This document shows, one piece after another, positions 46,208 to 59,163 of a stretch of 64,000 nucleotides of DNA; the first letter of the stretch is position 1; each line of letters opens with the position of its first letter. The position numbers and the translations under genes were made by a program. A model generated the notes under the pieces. That model was not told the origin of the DNA, ran no database searches, and worked only from the letters and a program-made list of their open reading frames with translations. Source of the DNA: Arcuatula senhousia (lineage: Eukaryota > Mollusca > Bivalvia > Mytilida > Mytilidae). The stretch lies in assembly GCA_963971305.1 (NCBI GenBank), contig OZ020308.1:23775275-23839274 (forward strand), in the 5' to 3' direction.

Positions 46208-49200
46208 GGGGCTAATGGTACTTTGCGGAACGGAACGGAACAAAACTTTTTTCTTCCAAATTTCATTTTCGCACAAAGTTTCCACCATCGTGATAAGAAA
46301 TAGACATATGAAACACTTGAAATGTAAAGAAAATACAACAAGTTGTCCGCAATTATTTATTATACCTACCTTCTGAGAAGATGAACCTATTCAGGCTAGA
46401 ACTAAAAGGGGTGCGTTTAGATCTAGGTATAGTATTGGGTTATCTTAGAAATAGATGATAGAGACTCTGATATGCTACTAATGACGAAAATCGAAAAAAA
46501 AATCTTGTTCCGTTTCGTTCCGTTAAATACCATTACCCGGGGGCTAATGGTACTTTGCGGAACGGAACGGAACAAAACTTTTTTCTTCCAAATTTCATTT
46601 TCGCACAAAGTTTCCACCATCGTGATAAGAAATAGACATATGAAACACTTGAAATGTAAAGAAAATACAACAAGTTGTCCGCAATTATTTATTATACCTA
46701 CCTTCTGAGAAGATGAACCTATTCAGGCTAGAACTAAAAGGAGTGCGTTTAGATCTAGGTATAGTATTGGGTTATCTTAGAAATAGATGATAGAGACTCT
46801 GATATGCTACTAATGACGAAAATCGAAAAAAAAATCTTGTTCCGTTTCGTTCCGTTAAATACCATTACCCGGGGGCTAATGGTACTTTGCGGAACGGAAC
46901 GGAACAAAACTTTTTTCTTCCAAATTTCATTTTCGCACAAAGTTTCCACCATCGTGATAAGAAATAGACATATGAAACACTTGAAATGTAAAGAAAATAC
47001 AACAAGTTGTCCGCAATTATTTATTATACCTACCTTCTGAGAAGATGAACCTATTCAGGCTAGAACTAAAAGGGGTGCGTTTAGATCTAGGTATAGTATT
47101 GGGTTATCTTAGAAATAGATGATAGAGACTCTGATATGCTACTAATGACGAAAATCGAAAAAAAAATCTTGTTCCGTTTCGTTCCGTTAAATACCATTAC
47201 CCGGGGGCTAATGGTACTTTGCGGAACGGAACGGAACAAAACTTTTTTCTTCCAAATTTCATTTTCGCACAAAGTTTCCACCATCGTGATAAGAAATAGA
47301 CATATGAAACACTTGAAATGTAAAGAAAATACAACAAGTTGTCCGCAATTATTTATTATACCTACCTTCTGAGAAGATGAACCTATTCAGGCTAGAACTA
47401 AAAGGAGTGCGTTTAGATCTAGGTATAGTATTGGGTTATCTTAGAAATAGATGATAGAGACTCTGATATGCTACTAATTAATGACGAAAATCGAAAAAAA
47501 AATCTTGTTCCGTTTCGTTCCGTTAAATACCATTACCCGGGGGCTAATGGTACTTTGCGGAACGGAACGGAACAAAAAATTTTTCTTCCAAATTTCATTT
47601 TCGCACAAAGTTTCCACCATCGTGATAAGAAATAGACATATGAAACACTTGAAATGTAAAGAAAATACAACAAGTTGTCCGCAATTATTTATTATACCTA
47701 CCTTCTGAGAAGATGAACCTATTCAGGCTAGAACTAAAAGGAGTGCGTTTAGATCTAGGTATAGTATTGGGTTATCTTAGAAATAGATGATAGAGACTCT
47801 GATATGCTACTAATGACGAAAATCGAAAAAAAATCTTGTTCCGTTTCGTTCCGTTAAATACCATTACCCGGGGGCTAATGGTACTTTGCGGAACGGAACG
47901 GAACAAAACTTTTTTCTTCCAAATTTCATTTTCGCACAAAGTTTCCACCATCGTGATAAGAAATAGACATATGAAACACTTGAAATGTAAAGAAAATACA
48001 ACAAGTTGTCCGCAATTATTTATTATACCTACCTTCTGAGAAGATGAACCTATTCAGGCTAGAACTAAAAGGAGTGCGTTTAGATCTAGGTATAGTATTG
48101 GGTTATCTTAGAAATAGATGATAGAGACTCTGATATGCTACTAATGACGAAAATCGAAAAAAAAATCTTGTTCCGTTTCGTTCCGTTAAATACCATTACC
48201 CGGGGGCTAATGGTACTTTGCGGAACGGAACGGAACAAAACTTTTTTCTTCCAAATTTCATTTTCGCACAAAGTTTCCACCATCGTGATAAGAAATAGAC
48301 ATATGAAACACTTGAAATGTAAAGAAAATACAACAAGTTGTCCGCAATTATTTATTATACCTACCTTCTGAGAAGATGAACCTATTCAGGCTAGAACTAA
48401 AAGGGGTGCGTTTAGATCTAGGTATAGTATTGGGTTATCTTAGAAATAGATGATAGAGACTCTGATATGCTACTAATGACGAAAATCGAAAAAAAAATCT
48501 TGTTCCGTTTCGTTCCGTTAAATACCATTACCCGGGGGCTAATGGTACTTTGCGGAACGGAACGGAACAAAACTTTTTTCTTCCAAATTTCATTTTCGCA
48601 CAAAGTTTCCACCATCGTGATAAGAAATAGACATATGAAACACTTGAAATGTAAAGAAAATACAACAAGTTGTCCGCAATTATTTATTATACCTACCTTC
48701 TGAGAAGATGAACCTATTCAGGCTAGAACTAAAAGGAGTGCGTTTAGATCTAGGTATAGTATTGGGTTATCTTAGAAATAGATGATAGAGACTCTGATAT
48801 GCTACTAATGACGAAAATCGAAAAAAAAAATCTTGTTCCGTTTCGTTCCGTTAAATACCATTACCCGGGGGCTAATGGTACTTTGCGGAACGGAACGGAA
48901 CAAAACTTTTTTCTTCCAAATTTCATTTTCGCACAAAGTTTCCACCATCGTGATAAGAAATAGACATATGAAACACTTGAAATGTAAAGAAAATACAACA
49001 AGTTGTCCGCAATTATTTATTATACCTACCTTCTGAGAAGATGAACCTATTCAGGCTAGAACTAAAAGGAGTGCGTTTAGATCTAGGTATAGTATTGGGT
49101 TATCTTAGAAATAGATGATAGAGACTCTGATATGCTACTAATGACGAAAATCGAAAAAAAAAATCTTGTTCCGTTTCGTTCCGTTAAATACCATTACCCG

Positions 49201-50403
49201 GGGGCTAATGGTACTTTGCGGAACGGAACGGAACAAAAAATTTTTCTTCCAAATTTCATTTTCGCACAAAGTTTCCACCATCGTGATAAGAAATAGACAT
49301 ATGAAACACTTGAAATGTAAAGAAAATACAACAAGTTGTCCGCAATTATTTATTATACCTACCTTCTGAGAAGATGAACCTATTCAGGCTAGAACTAAAA
49401 GGAGTGCGTTTAGATCTAGGTATAGTATTGGGTTATCTTAGAAATAGATGATAGAGACTCTGATATGCTACTAATGACGAAAATCGAAAAAAAAAATCTT
49501 GTTCCGTTTCGTTCCGTTAAATACCATTACCCGGGGGCTAATGGTACTTTGCGGAACGGAACGGAACAAAAAATTTTTCTTCCAAATTTCATTTTCGCAC
49601 AAAGTTTCCACCATCGTGATAAGAAATAGACATATGAAACACTTGAAATGTAAAGAAAATACAACAAGTTGTCCGCAATTATTTATTATACCTACCTTCT
49701 GAGAAGATGAACCTATTCAGGCTAGAACTAAAAGGAGTGCGTTTAGATCTAGGTATAGTATTGGGTTATCTTAGAAATAGATGATAGAGACTCTGATATG
49801 CTACTAATGACGAAAATCGAAAAAAAATCTTGTTCCGTTTCGTTCCGTTAAATACCATTACCCGGGGGCTAATGGTACTTTGCGGAACGGAACGGAACAA
49901 AACTTTTTTCTTCCAAATTTCATTTTCGCACAAAGTTTCCACCATCGTGATAAGAAATAGACATATGAAACACTTGAAATGTAAAGAAAATACAACAAGT
50001 TGTCCGCAATTATTTATTATACCTACCTTCTGAGAAGATGAACCTATTCAGGCTAGAACTAAAAGGAGTGCGTTTAGATCTAGGTATAGTATTGGGTTAT
50101 CTTAGAAATAGATGATAGAGACTCTGATATGCTACTAATGACGAAAATCGAAAAAAAAATCTTGTTCCGTTTCGTTCCGTTAAATACCATTACCCGGGGG
50201 CTAATGGTACTTTGCGGAACGGAACGGAACAAAAAATTTTTCTTCCAAATTTCATTAAATTAAAGAAAATACAACAAGTCGTCCGCAATTATTTATTATA
50301 CCTACCTTCTGAGAAGATGAACCTATTCAGGCTAGAACTAAAAGGAGTGGTTTAGATCTAGGTATAGTATTGGGTTATCTTAGAAATAGATGATAGAGAC
50401 TCT
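46208..50403 (+). repeat. 332-bp tandem array, left arm: 12 complete units and a truncated 13th
   Basis: Each unit begins GGGCTAATGGTACTTTGCGG and ends TTCCGTTAAATACCATTACC followed by CGG. The unit's own two ends are imperfect inverted repeats (TAATGGTA(C/T)TT...CGGAACG(G/A)AACGGAACAA), so every junction is a palindrome of about 75 bp. Unit variants G or A at the GG(G/A)GTGCG site read G A G A A A G A A A A A from outside in. Unit 5 is preceded by a 4-bp insertion (near 47476), and the last unit has an internal deletion. The repeated 65-98-aa frames span the palindromic junction on both strands and are artefacts. Confidence 0.93.
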
Positions 50404-51340
50404 TTGACATTGAAAACGTTAGTGTAAGAAAGGCATATTATATCTTATGCATGACGATGTTTGAACAAAAAAATGATTAATCTTAATTTTGAACAACAAA
50501 TATCAGCGATTTTAAGAGCTTGTGTCAGAAAAGTTTCTTTCATGTTTTTAAAAAGAAGATTTTTCCAGATGGCTTAACGAATGCATGTGACAGTTATAAA
50601 TTTGTGGTTCTGATTCTGATAGAAGAATATGTGAAAATAAAAATAAAAAACCCATAGAACTCGCGCATTCGGTGTGGCGGGCTAGGTTATAAAAGATTCT
50701 ATTTACAAAGCATTTAAAGCATAATAATTAAATGAAAATAAAAATAATCTCTTCTTCGCCAAAAACTCACAAAATGAAGGACAGTAAATAAGAGACCGTT
50801 ATAAATTGTTACCATCTATTATTTCCTGCTTAAGTTCATGACAGTTCAAGACAGAAAACACAAATCTGTCCGATGACCTGATATTTCCTGCAGCAATTCA
50901 CAACAGTGCATTACAGTTAGTGGATATCTTGTCAAGTACTGCCTTTTACTATGGCAATGGTGGACAGTGCATAATAGGTCAAGAAAAATTGTCAACTGCT
51001 GTGCAAAATTGTTACGGATCAGGACAAAGATAAACAATACAAGTAAAATTGTTAACTACTGCCCAAAATTGTAACAATTTAGGACAGTGATTAACAATGC
51101 AGGTAAAGTCTGTCACGATCTATGAGAAACTGTACCAATGTCGGACAGTGCAGGCCAATGCAGGACAGTGCATTATAGGCGGAAGGCAATCACTGTCACA
51201 AACTGTCCTTGATTGTATAGGGTGATAATGGTAATTCACTGTTGTTTGGCAGTAGTTTCACAGTAAATAGCAGTGTAAGGCAGTAAAAAAATGACTGTGT
51301 CTGGTATAGACAGTAATTTTTTTGGTTCATAGTGAATTAA
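50404..51340. other. Fold-back interior, part 1: CAGTG-rich stretch
   Basis: Positions about 50820-51330 contain many ACAGT, GGACAGTG and ACTGTC words (GGACAGTGCATAATAGG, GGACAGTGCATTATAGG, GGACAGTGATTAACAATGCA), suggesting a degraded short repeat. No gene is seen. Confidence 0.45.
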
Positions 51341-51800
51341 CGTTTGTGCAAGCAACAGCTTTTCTCTATCTGGACAAGTTTACATCTTTTAGACTAAAAA
51401 ACACAGAAAACTAGTTTTCACCTTTTATGGGCCACAACGCTTAAATTCGAATACATGAAAATTTAAGAAACTGTTACAAAAGATTTCATTATTTCACAAC
51501 AGAAAGTATTTATCATCAAATACAATATATCAAATGGCTAACAGCGGTTGCTTAGACGATTCTTATGAAAGAAAAATTGCAACAAGTTTTGGCGCCAGAG
51601 GAGTTAAAATTGAATAGGTTATATTATTCTGAGGGTATTGCATAACAATACCATGTTCCTTACTTGTTGCATATCACAAAGCTCCAGATAATCTTATGGA
51701 ATGAAAGACCAAAATAAATATGAAAACAAGATGCTCCAATGAGCCTAAATCGTTCACCTGACTTCTATGCCAACCCATTTTTGACATGAAAAGGTCCCTA
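51340..51800 (+). repeat. Remnants of the AGGCTCC-type repeat family
   Basis: AGCAACAGCTTTTCTCTATC near 51352 matches the 155-bp-type units, and GATGCTCCAATGAGCCTAAA followed by CGTTCACCTGAC (51730) is a diverged boundary motif. Confidence 0.45.
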
Positions 51801-51899
51801 AGATTAATAATGGGTCAACTGATAAAATCCAGTAACTCAATGCACATCAAAGAGTAGAGATGAAAATTTTAGCAATTAAAAGCTTGTTATAATATGTGC

Positions 51900-52690
51900 C
51901 CCCAACCACTCTGTGGAGGTTTGTTTCAGCATCAGCACCGTACCAACCGACTGTCTTGTTATTTCTCAGATCCATTTTCAAGTTTTTTAGTAACACTGCA
52001 TCATGCCACACGTGTGGTCTGATCCGGTCATGATTTCATGGTGTGAGAAAGAAGTAGTGTTGTTTTTTGGATGATTTTATATATGTATATATAAAAACAA
52101 AACCACCAAAAAGTCGGTGTCAACCGGTAAATTTCTATATGCTATATGTATACATTTCGAGGAGTAACCTCTCATCAGTAGCATTTGTCCCAAAAATAGG
52201 AAAATATAAATCCAAATTTATCGAAAGAGATATACTCCAAAACCAAAATAATCGAACCAGGAAGCCAAATCCAGCACAAAGGAGATCGACCATGTGCAAT
52301 ACATGGAAAGAACCCTAGTGTTTTAATCAAATTTGAATTTAATTACGGACAATTTAGAACACATTTTATACGGTGTAAATCGTGTCAGACAAGTCTGACG
52401 ACTAGGCTTATAATTACCCTCGGGGACCTCTGGTCCACACAGCAGTGGCAATCGACCTAGTGGCTCCAAAAACAAAAGTTTGTTTCAGCATCAACACCGT
52501 ACCAACAGACTGTCTTGTTATTTCTCAGAACAATTTTGAATTTTGTGGTCTGATCCAGTCATGATTTCATAGTGTGAGGACAAAGTAGTGTTGTAGTGTT
52601 GTTTTTGTTTTTTTTTTTTTGGATAATTTTTATATATCTACTTCGTCCCCACACCATGAAATCATGACTGGATATATGGACAGTTATTGA
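51900..52690. repeat. Imperfect ~560-bp duplication in the fold-back interior
   Basis: TTGTTTCAGCATCAGCACCG (51921) recurs as TTTGTTTCAGCATCAACACC (52480), each followed by GACTGTCTTGTTATTTCTCA and GTCATGATTTCAT. An inverted piece, CCATGAAATCATGACTGG, is at 52653. The segment AGGAAGCCAAATCCAGCACA (52259) also has a relative at 18426 in the kinase intron. Confidence 0.65.
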
Positions 52691-52909
52691 CAAAAGGCAC
52701 AATAACTCAAATAAGGGGTAATTTAAAATCTCCTGTAATATATGTGCTATTTGAAGGGCTTAACTAATTAATCAATAATGTAATTAAAACTTTTTTCTAG
52801 CTTTTATTGTTTGTACAAAATGATGAAAGACTGTAATAATGACAATTTCTGACCTTCTATGGGAAATAACTCCTAAAATAAAATTGAATGGTCCTACATT
52901 TTATTAATA

Positions 52910-53280
52910 AACAATGGCATGTTACACATGGCTATTTCCCCGCCGCAGCAAATGAGCAGCAACCATGCTGCAAACTGTCTGCAGCAAGCTTGTTGCAAGT
53001 GCATATTTCGTATGCAAATTAGTTTAGCTGCACACTTTAGCCCATCGGTTTCTGCACAGTTTGCAACAACACGCAGAAACTATGTGCGGCAAGCTTGCTG
53101 CTAATTGTTTGCAGCAAAGCGCGTATTTCGTATGTAAATGAGTTTTCCTGCACACAGTATACAGCGTTTGTTGCCAATAGATTCCCGCACACAGTATGCT
53201 GGAAAAAGCTGCCTGCACATAAAAAATTCAAATTGTAGATTACTGCAAACTGTGTGCAATGCCTGCACACAAATACACAT
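52910..53280. repeat. TGCA-rich imperfect duplication
   Basis: Two ~120-bp halves share GCAGCAAGCTTG(T/C)TGC-like text, CGTATTTCGTATG(C/T)AAAT and CCTGCACAC, with many GCACACAGT words. Overlapping frames on both strands (52919-53104; 53024-53270) are by-products of the repeat. Confidence 0.55.
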
Positions 53281-54270
53281 GCAAGTATAAATTGATTTTA
53301 TTACGTATTTTATAGCCGAATTTTGCTAAAAATCATTCCGGAAACCCAAGTCTTTTCCGTATTTGGCCTATAAAAACTAAATAAAATTTGCCCTGTAAAA
53401 CTCTTTCAATCAGTTTTGTTGAGATGTAAAAGATGTTAAACGGGAATTTTGTGCAAAAAAAGGGAAGAAACAAATGATTATAGTAACAGAACCACGAAGA
53501 TACTTTCTTTATTCCTTATTGATACTAAAATTAAACAACATAATTATGGATCATACTTTATACAACAGCAACTATGAAATGAGATTCTGGTAGTACTAAA
53601 ATAAAACAATATGGGTCATACTACAAAAGAAACTACGAAATGAGATTCTGGTAAAAAAAAACATGTCAATTTGTATTTGATTCTTTTACACTAATCGATA
53701 AATGTTTCTTAGCTAGTTGTCACTAACTTCGAGTGTTCTCAAGAGAGTTCCTCTACGTCTTGTTGTTTTCGCACAGTATTTTGTCTTAGGTCCTCTCTTG
53801 TTGAATTGAACTTTTGTCGATTGAGTTTTACAGTGTGTTTTATATGTACATGTATGCTTTGTGCAAGCTAATCAATAGGGGGAAGGTTGGATCAAAAACA
53901 CTAGTTTAACCCCGCCACATTTTATATGTGCCTGTCCTAAGCCAAGAAACTTTGCCAAAGCCTTTGTTTGTCCTTGTCTTTCGTTGATGATTAAGGGATT
54001 AGTTTTGAAACTTTTGTATTGTATTATAAGTCTTGGGCCAATGCATGACGGCAAGCAGTGACCTCTGGTCATGTTGAAGACTGCTTGATGTTTTCCGTTG
54101 TGATTTTTTGAATTGCTGTTTATGTTTGTGTAGTTAGTTGTATCGTATACACTTATTTAACATCTCAATATCGTCTGTTGTTTGTATAAAAATGCATTTA
54201 TTTAAATAGCTTTACAATACATGTACCAACAATTGTTTAAAATGTACCAATCTGATATGCAGCTTTTGGT
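53281..54270. other. Fold-back interior, part 2: nothing recognised
   Basis: AT-rich. A short duplicated phrase (ACTACGAAATGAGATTCTGG / ACTATGAAATGAGATTCTGG near 53632 and 53571) is the only structure noticed. Confidence 0.35.
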
Positions 54271-54272
54271 AT

Positions 54273-54420
54273 CAGGGGCGGACCCAGAAATTTTCGAAAA
54301 GGGAGGGGGGTCCACATACTGGGTACTGTTGGCCAAAGGAGGGGTTCCAGACCAATTTTCCTGAATATCTACACGAAAATTTAAAAATTTCGAAACCACC
54401 CCCTTCTGGACCCGCCACTG
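54273..54420. mobile_element. 148-bp MITE, CAG(G/T)GGCGG ends, 5-bp duplication, copy 2
   Basis: Same family as 32035-32179: left end CAGGGGCGGACCCAG, right end inverted CAGTGGCGGGTCCAG. Direct repeats GGTAT lie at 54268-54272 and 54421-54425. Confidence 0.8.
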
Positions 54421-54425
54421 GGTAT

Positions 54426-56769
54426 AGGGGTTTTGTAATTATATTCTGAGTGATATAGGCTGACATAAAACTTTTAAAGGGGAACATGGTTTGATTTTCT
54501 AAACTGATTTCTCATGCAGCTACTAGTATCTTAAGCTTACAGCTCCAGCTTCGTTCCGCTATAATCGTGTTCTGTGTCACTCTATCAAAATAAATCTATT
54601 AGTGCATTACCATAATCCTATTGCATCATTTAGGCGAATACCACCTGATCCCCCATCCTTTTTATGTTCAGCAAAACTGGTCTGGAACACACTATTGGTT
54701 CACAGAGAGCCAGTATGTGGCATCCCCTCCCTATAAAATGTGTCAGTATTCGCACCCTGCCAAGATATATATCAGACATAATAGCAAATCACTACAGACG
54801 TACAGACGGACAGTTAAGGGTACAACTATATATATGTCAGGTCAACTATATTCGTGGTCGAACCATAAAAACTTGATTTTTCAAAAGGTAACTTCTAGTA
54901 TGGTTTTGCCTGAAGCTATGCTTGGTCTAATATCGGCTGCTTCACGAATGCCATACCAGAAAATGGTATACGGGTATTAATTTAACTCATCTGCCCGTCT
55001 GTACTAACAATTTTTGTACGCAATTTACTCCTTCGAAAGTACCAAACTTTAAGAAAATTGCAACACCAGACTATTTTTAAATGTTTTTTAGAAAGTCCTT
55101 TACATGGCCATAGTTGGGTTACACTGGTCGTAAACATGTCGGACCTCACAAAAATTAGAAAATGTGAGTTAATTACAGCTTTTTTGCAACTACGGAATGG
55201 TGGTAAAAAACAAACGTCGAGGACCTTAATAAGATGTTGAGATCATAAAATTAAGAAGACGACCCAATAATCAATGTAGAAGTTAAATAGTTGTTGTAGC
55301 CATTTTGCCTGATTTTTCCAATTTAGTCTATATCATGAAAAAGATATTTGAGCAATTAAAACTGCATATCGAACTGTAAAAATGTATTTATTTGTACATG
55401 TAAACGTTAAAAGTTGTAGGGACGTTCCTCTAAGAAGTTATTCCCCATGTAAGGCACTAAAATTAAGGGGATCCCGCATTAAATTTGAGCTCAATACCAC
55501 GAACAATTTAAAAGGCCTGATTAACACGACGGATGTGCTATAGCAGTAGGAACTACTTAGTGAAGTTACTCTTCCGAAACACCTGAGTTCACTCTTGTTA
55601 CGACTTGAGCTAGTGTTGCTAGTTGTTTTTCAGTTATTTTTGTGGTTTTATGTTGTTTCTTCGTGTTGCCGTTGTCGTTTTGTCTTCGAAATTTCGAAGT
55701 TTTGATATTCGGATGCCGCTTTCCATCATCTGTGTCTCTGAAAAGTATCATTGCTGACCAGGTTTGCGATTCAGACTCCAGTACAGAGAGTCTTTAATTT
55801 AGTATGAATTCGAGAATTAATTCCAATCCTAGGGAATTTGTACTAAACTCAACAACAGATATCGCTGATAATCAACTACATAAATCCTATAACTATCAAG
55901 CTAATCGAATGAAATATTTTTCTCACAACCATACAGACTGCGGCCGTTCAAATTATAGATTGTACGTTTGTCAAATTATTGAATTGCCGAAAGGTTTCCC
56001 ATTGACACCAATGGAAAATCATTTGTTAATGACGATTTCCACTATAGCTTTCCATACGTCTTAACATTAGGATATGAAAAAATAATTTTGTAAAAAAGTC
56101 TTTTCTGTAAATCTTTTGTAATTATCTAATGAATATATGCTTAATATGTACTACGGTTGTCAAAAAGCATGAAATAACCAACAAAAATAACTGATGGGAG
56201 ACGACTTTTGGGTTAGCCGTTTCATTTTTGGAGGCCTCCTACGTTACCGTTAATTTATTTATTAATACAAAACCTGCTTTATAGGAAAGTTAATAGTCTG
56301 AATTGCAATATTAATGCTTTTTAGAGATCAAAAATTAAATTAGAGCGGCAAAAAATGAAAAATATATATCATTTTTACGCATTTTCTCAGAGCCAACGAA
56401 AACGTCATTTTACGTCATTTATTTAACGTTCCTAAATATTGTTTTTGCACTTATTGCAAAAAGCCATCTTTTAGAATAAAATCCAACTCACTATTTTCAT
56501 TATAACTCATCGCAATTATAAGAGCCGAGGGTTCAAAGCGAACACTCAAAATTTAAAATTTTCCAACTAGTGAGTTTTGACCCCTAATATTTTAAATTTG
56601 CCCGATAAAAACATGTGACGACCTGTTTTATCTGAAAGTAGAGATGTTCCTCTTTAAAATGATATACAATATAGGTGTGTGTTCTGTCGGAGCATTAAAC
56701 TCATTTTTTTCCAAGTCAAACCGCTGCACTACAGGGATTTTATACAGATTAGTCCCAATAATAAAAAAT
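54426..56769. other. Fold-back interior, part 3: no supported gene
   Basis: Frames at 54621-54980 (119 aa), 55804-56064 (86 aa) and 56644-56955 have no recognisable domain, and the last runs into the arm repeats. No transposase motif was found on either strand. This is where a transposase gene would be expected if the element had been autonomous. Confidence 0.45.
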
Positions 56770-59163
56770 TTGTGCGAAAATGAAATTTGGAAGAAAAAAG
56801 TTTTGTTCCGTTCCGTTCCGCAAAGTACCATTAGCCCCCGGGTAATGGTATTTAACGGAACGAAACGGAACAAGATTTTTTTTTCGATTTTCGTCATTAG
56901 TAGCATATCAGAGTCTCTATCATCTATTTCTAAGATAACCCAATACTATACCTAGATCTAAACGCACCCCTTTTAGTTCTAGCCTGAATAGGTTCATCTT
57001 CTCAGAAGGTAGGTATAATAAATAATTGCGGACAACTTGTTGTATTTTCTTTACATTTCAAGTGTTTCATATGTCTATTTCTTATCACGATGGTGGAAAC
57101 TTTGTGCGAAAATGAAATTTGGAAGAAAAAAGTTTTGTTCCGTTCCGTTCCGCAAAGTACCATTAGCCCCCGGGTAATGGTATTTAACGGAACGAAACGG
57201 AACAAGATTTTTTTTTCGATTTTCGTCATTAGTAGCATATCAGAGTCTCTATCATCTATTTCTAAGATAACCCAATACTATACCTAGATCTAAACGCACT
57301 CCTTTTAGTTCTAGCCTGAATAGGTTCATCTTCTCAGAAGGTAGGTATAATAAATAATTGCGGACAACTTGTTGTATTTTCTTTACATTTCAAGTGTTTC
57401 ATATGTCTATTTCTTATCACGATGGTGGAAACTTTGTGCGAAAATGAAATTTGGAAGAAAATTTTTTTGTTCCGTTCCGTTCCGCAAAGTACCATTAGCC
57501 CCCGGGTAATGGTATTTAACGGAACGAAACGGAACAAGATTTTTTTTTCGATTTTCGTCATTAGTAGCATATCAGAGTCTCTATCATCTATTTCTAAGAT
57601 AACCCAATACTATACCTAGATCTAAACGCACTCCTTTTAGTTCTAGCCTGAATAGGTTCATCTTCTCAGAAGGTAGGTATAATAAATAATTGCGGACAAC
57701 TTGTTGTATTTTCTTTACATTTCAAGTGTTTCATATGTCTATTTCTTATCACGATGGTGGAAACTTTGTGCGAAAATGAAATTTGGAAGAAAAATTTTTT
57801 GTTCCGTTCCGTTCCGCAAAGTACCATTAGCCCCCGGGTAATGGTATTTAACGGAACGAAACGGAACAAGATTTTTTTTTTCGATTTTCGTCATTAGTAG
57901 CATATCAGAGTCTCTATCATCTATTTCTAAGATAACCCAATACTATACCTAGATCTAAACGCACTCCTTTTAGTTCTAGCCTGAATAGGTTCATCTTCTC
58001 AGAAGGTAGGTATAATAAATAATTGCGGACAACTTGTTGTATTTTCTTTACATTTCAAGTGTTTCATATGTCTATTTCTTATCACGATGGTGGAAACTTT
58101 GTGCGAAAATGAAATTTGGAAGAAAAAAGTTTTGTTCCGTTCCGTTCCGCAAAGTACCATTAGCCCCCGGGTAATGGTATTTAACGGAACGAAACGGAAC
58201 AAGATTTTTTTTTCGATTTTCGTCATTAGTAGCATATCAGAGTCTCTATCATCTATTTCTAAGATAACCCAATACTATACCTAGATCTAAACGCACCCCT
58301 TTTAGTTCTAGCCTGAATAGGTTCATCTTCTCAGAAGGTAGGTATAATAAATAATTGCGGACAACTTGTTGTATTTTCTTTACATTTCAAGTGTTTCATA
58401 TGTCTATTTCTTATCACGATGGTGGAAACTTTGTGCGAAAATGAAATTTGGAAGAAAAAAGTTTTGTTCCGTTCCGTTCCGCAAAGTACCATTAGCCCCC
58501 GGGTAATGGTATTTAACGGAACGAAACGGAACAAGATTTTTTTTTCGATTTTCGTCATTAGTAGCATATCAGAGTCTCTATCATCTATTTCTAAGATAAC
58601 CCAATACTATACCTAGATCTAAACGCACTCCTTTTAGTTCTAGCCTGAATAGGTTCATCTTCTCAGAAGGTAGGTATAATAAATAATTGCGGACAACTTG
58701 TTGTATTTTCTTTACATTTCAAGTGTTTCATATGTCTATTTCTTATCACGATGGTGGAAACTTTGTGCGAAAATGAAATTTGGAAGAAAAAAGTTTTGTT
58801 CCGTTCCGTTCCGCAAAGTACCATTAGCCCCCGGGTAATGGTATTTAACGGAACGAAACGGAACAAGATTTTTTTTTCGATTTTCGTCATTAGTAGCATA
58901 TCAGAGTCTCTATCATCTATTTCTAAGATAACCCAATACTATACCTAGATCTAAACGCACCCCTTTTAGTTCTAGCCTGAATAGGTTCATCTTCTCAGAA
59001 GGTAGGTATAATAAATAATTGCGGACAACTTGTTGTATTTTCTTTACATTTCAAGTGTTTCATATGTCTATTTCTTATCACGATGGTGGAAACTTTGTGC
59101 GAAAATGAAATTTGGAAGAAAAAAGTTTTGTTCCGTTCCGTTCCGCAAAGTACCATTAGCCCC
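56770..59163 (-). repeat. 332-bp tandem array, right arm: 7 complete units and a partial 8th
   Basis: Inverted relative to the left arm. From the outer end inwards the GG(G/A)GTGCG variants read G A G A A A G, the same order as the first seven left units. The AAAAAATTTTT variant sits in unit 5 in both arms. Visible differences are few: the 4-bp insertion is only in the left arm, and unit 6 differs at one poly-A/T position. Confidence 0.93.

Noticed and set aside
46080..50033. Twelve near-identical 67-98-aa frames (ending FIIPTF) and matching minus-strand 65-aa frames as a gene family
   Set aside because: They cross the palindromic junctions of the 332-bp units, are open on both strands, and repeat with the array; no codon-level conservation or domain.
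52919..53270. Cysteine-rich small proteins
   Set aside because: Cysteines come from TGC-rich repeat text read in several frames on both strands.
54621..54980. 119-aa frame as the fold-back element's transposase remnant
   Set aside because: No catalytic motif, no zinc finger, and an overlapping frame of similar quality in another phase.
55804..56064. 86-aa frame in the fold-back interior
   Set aside because: Protein-like at places but isolated, without splice support or recognised domain.
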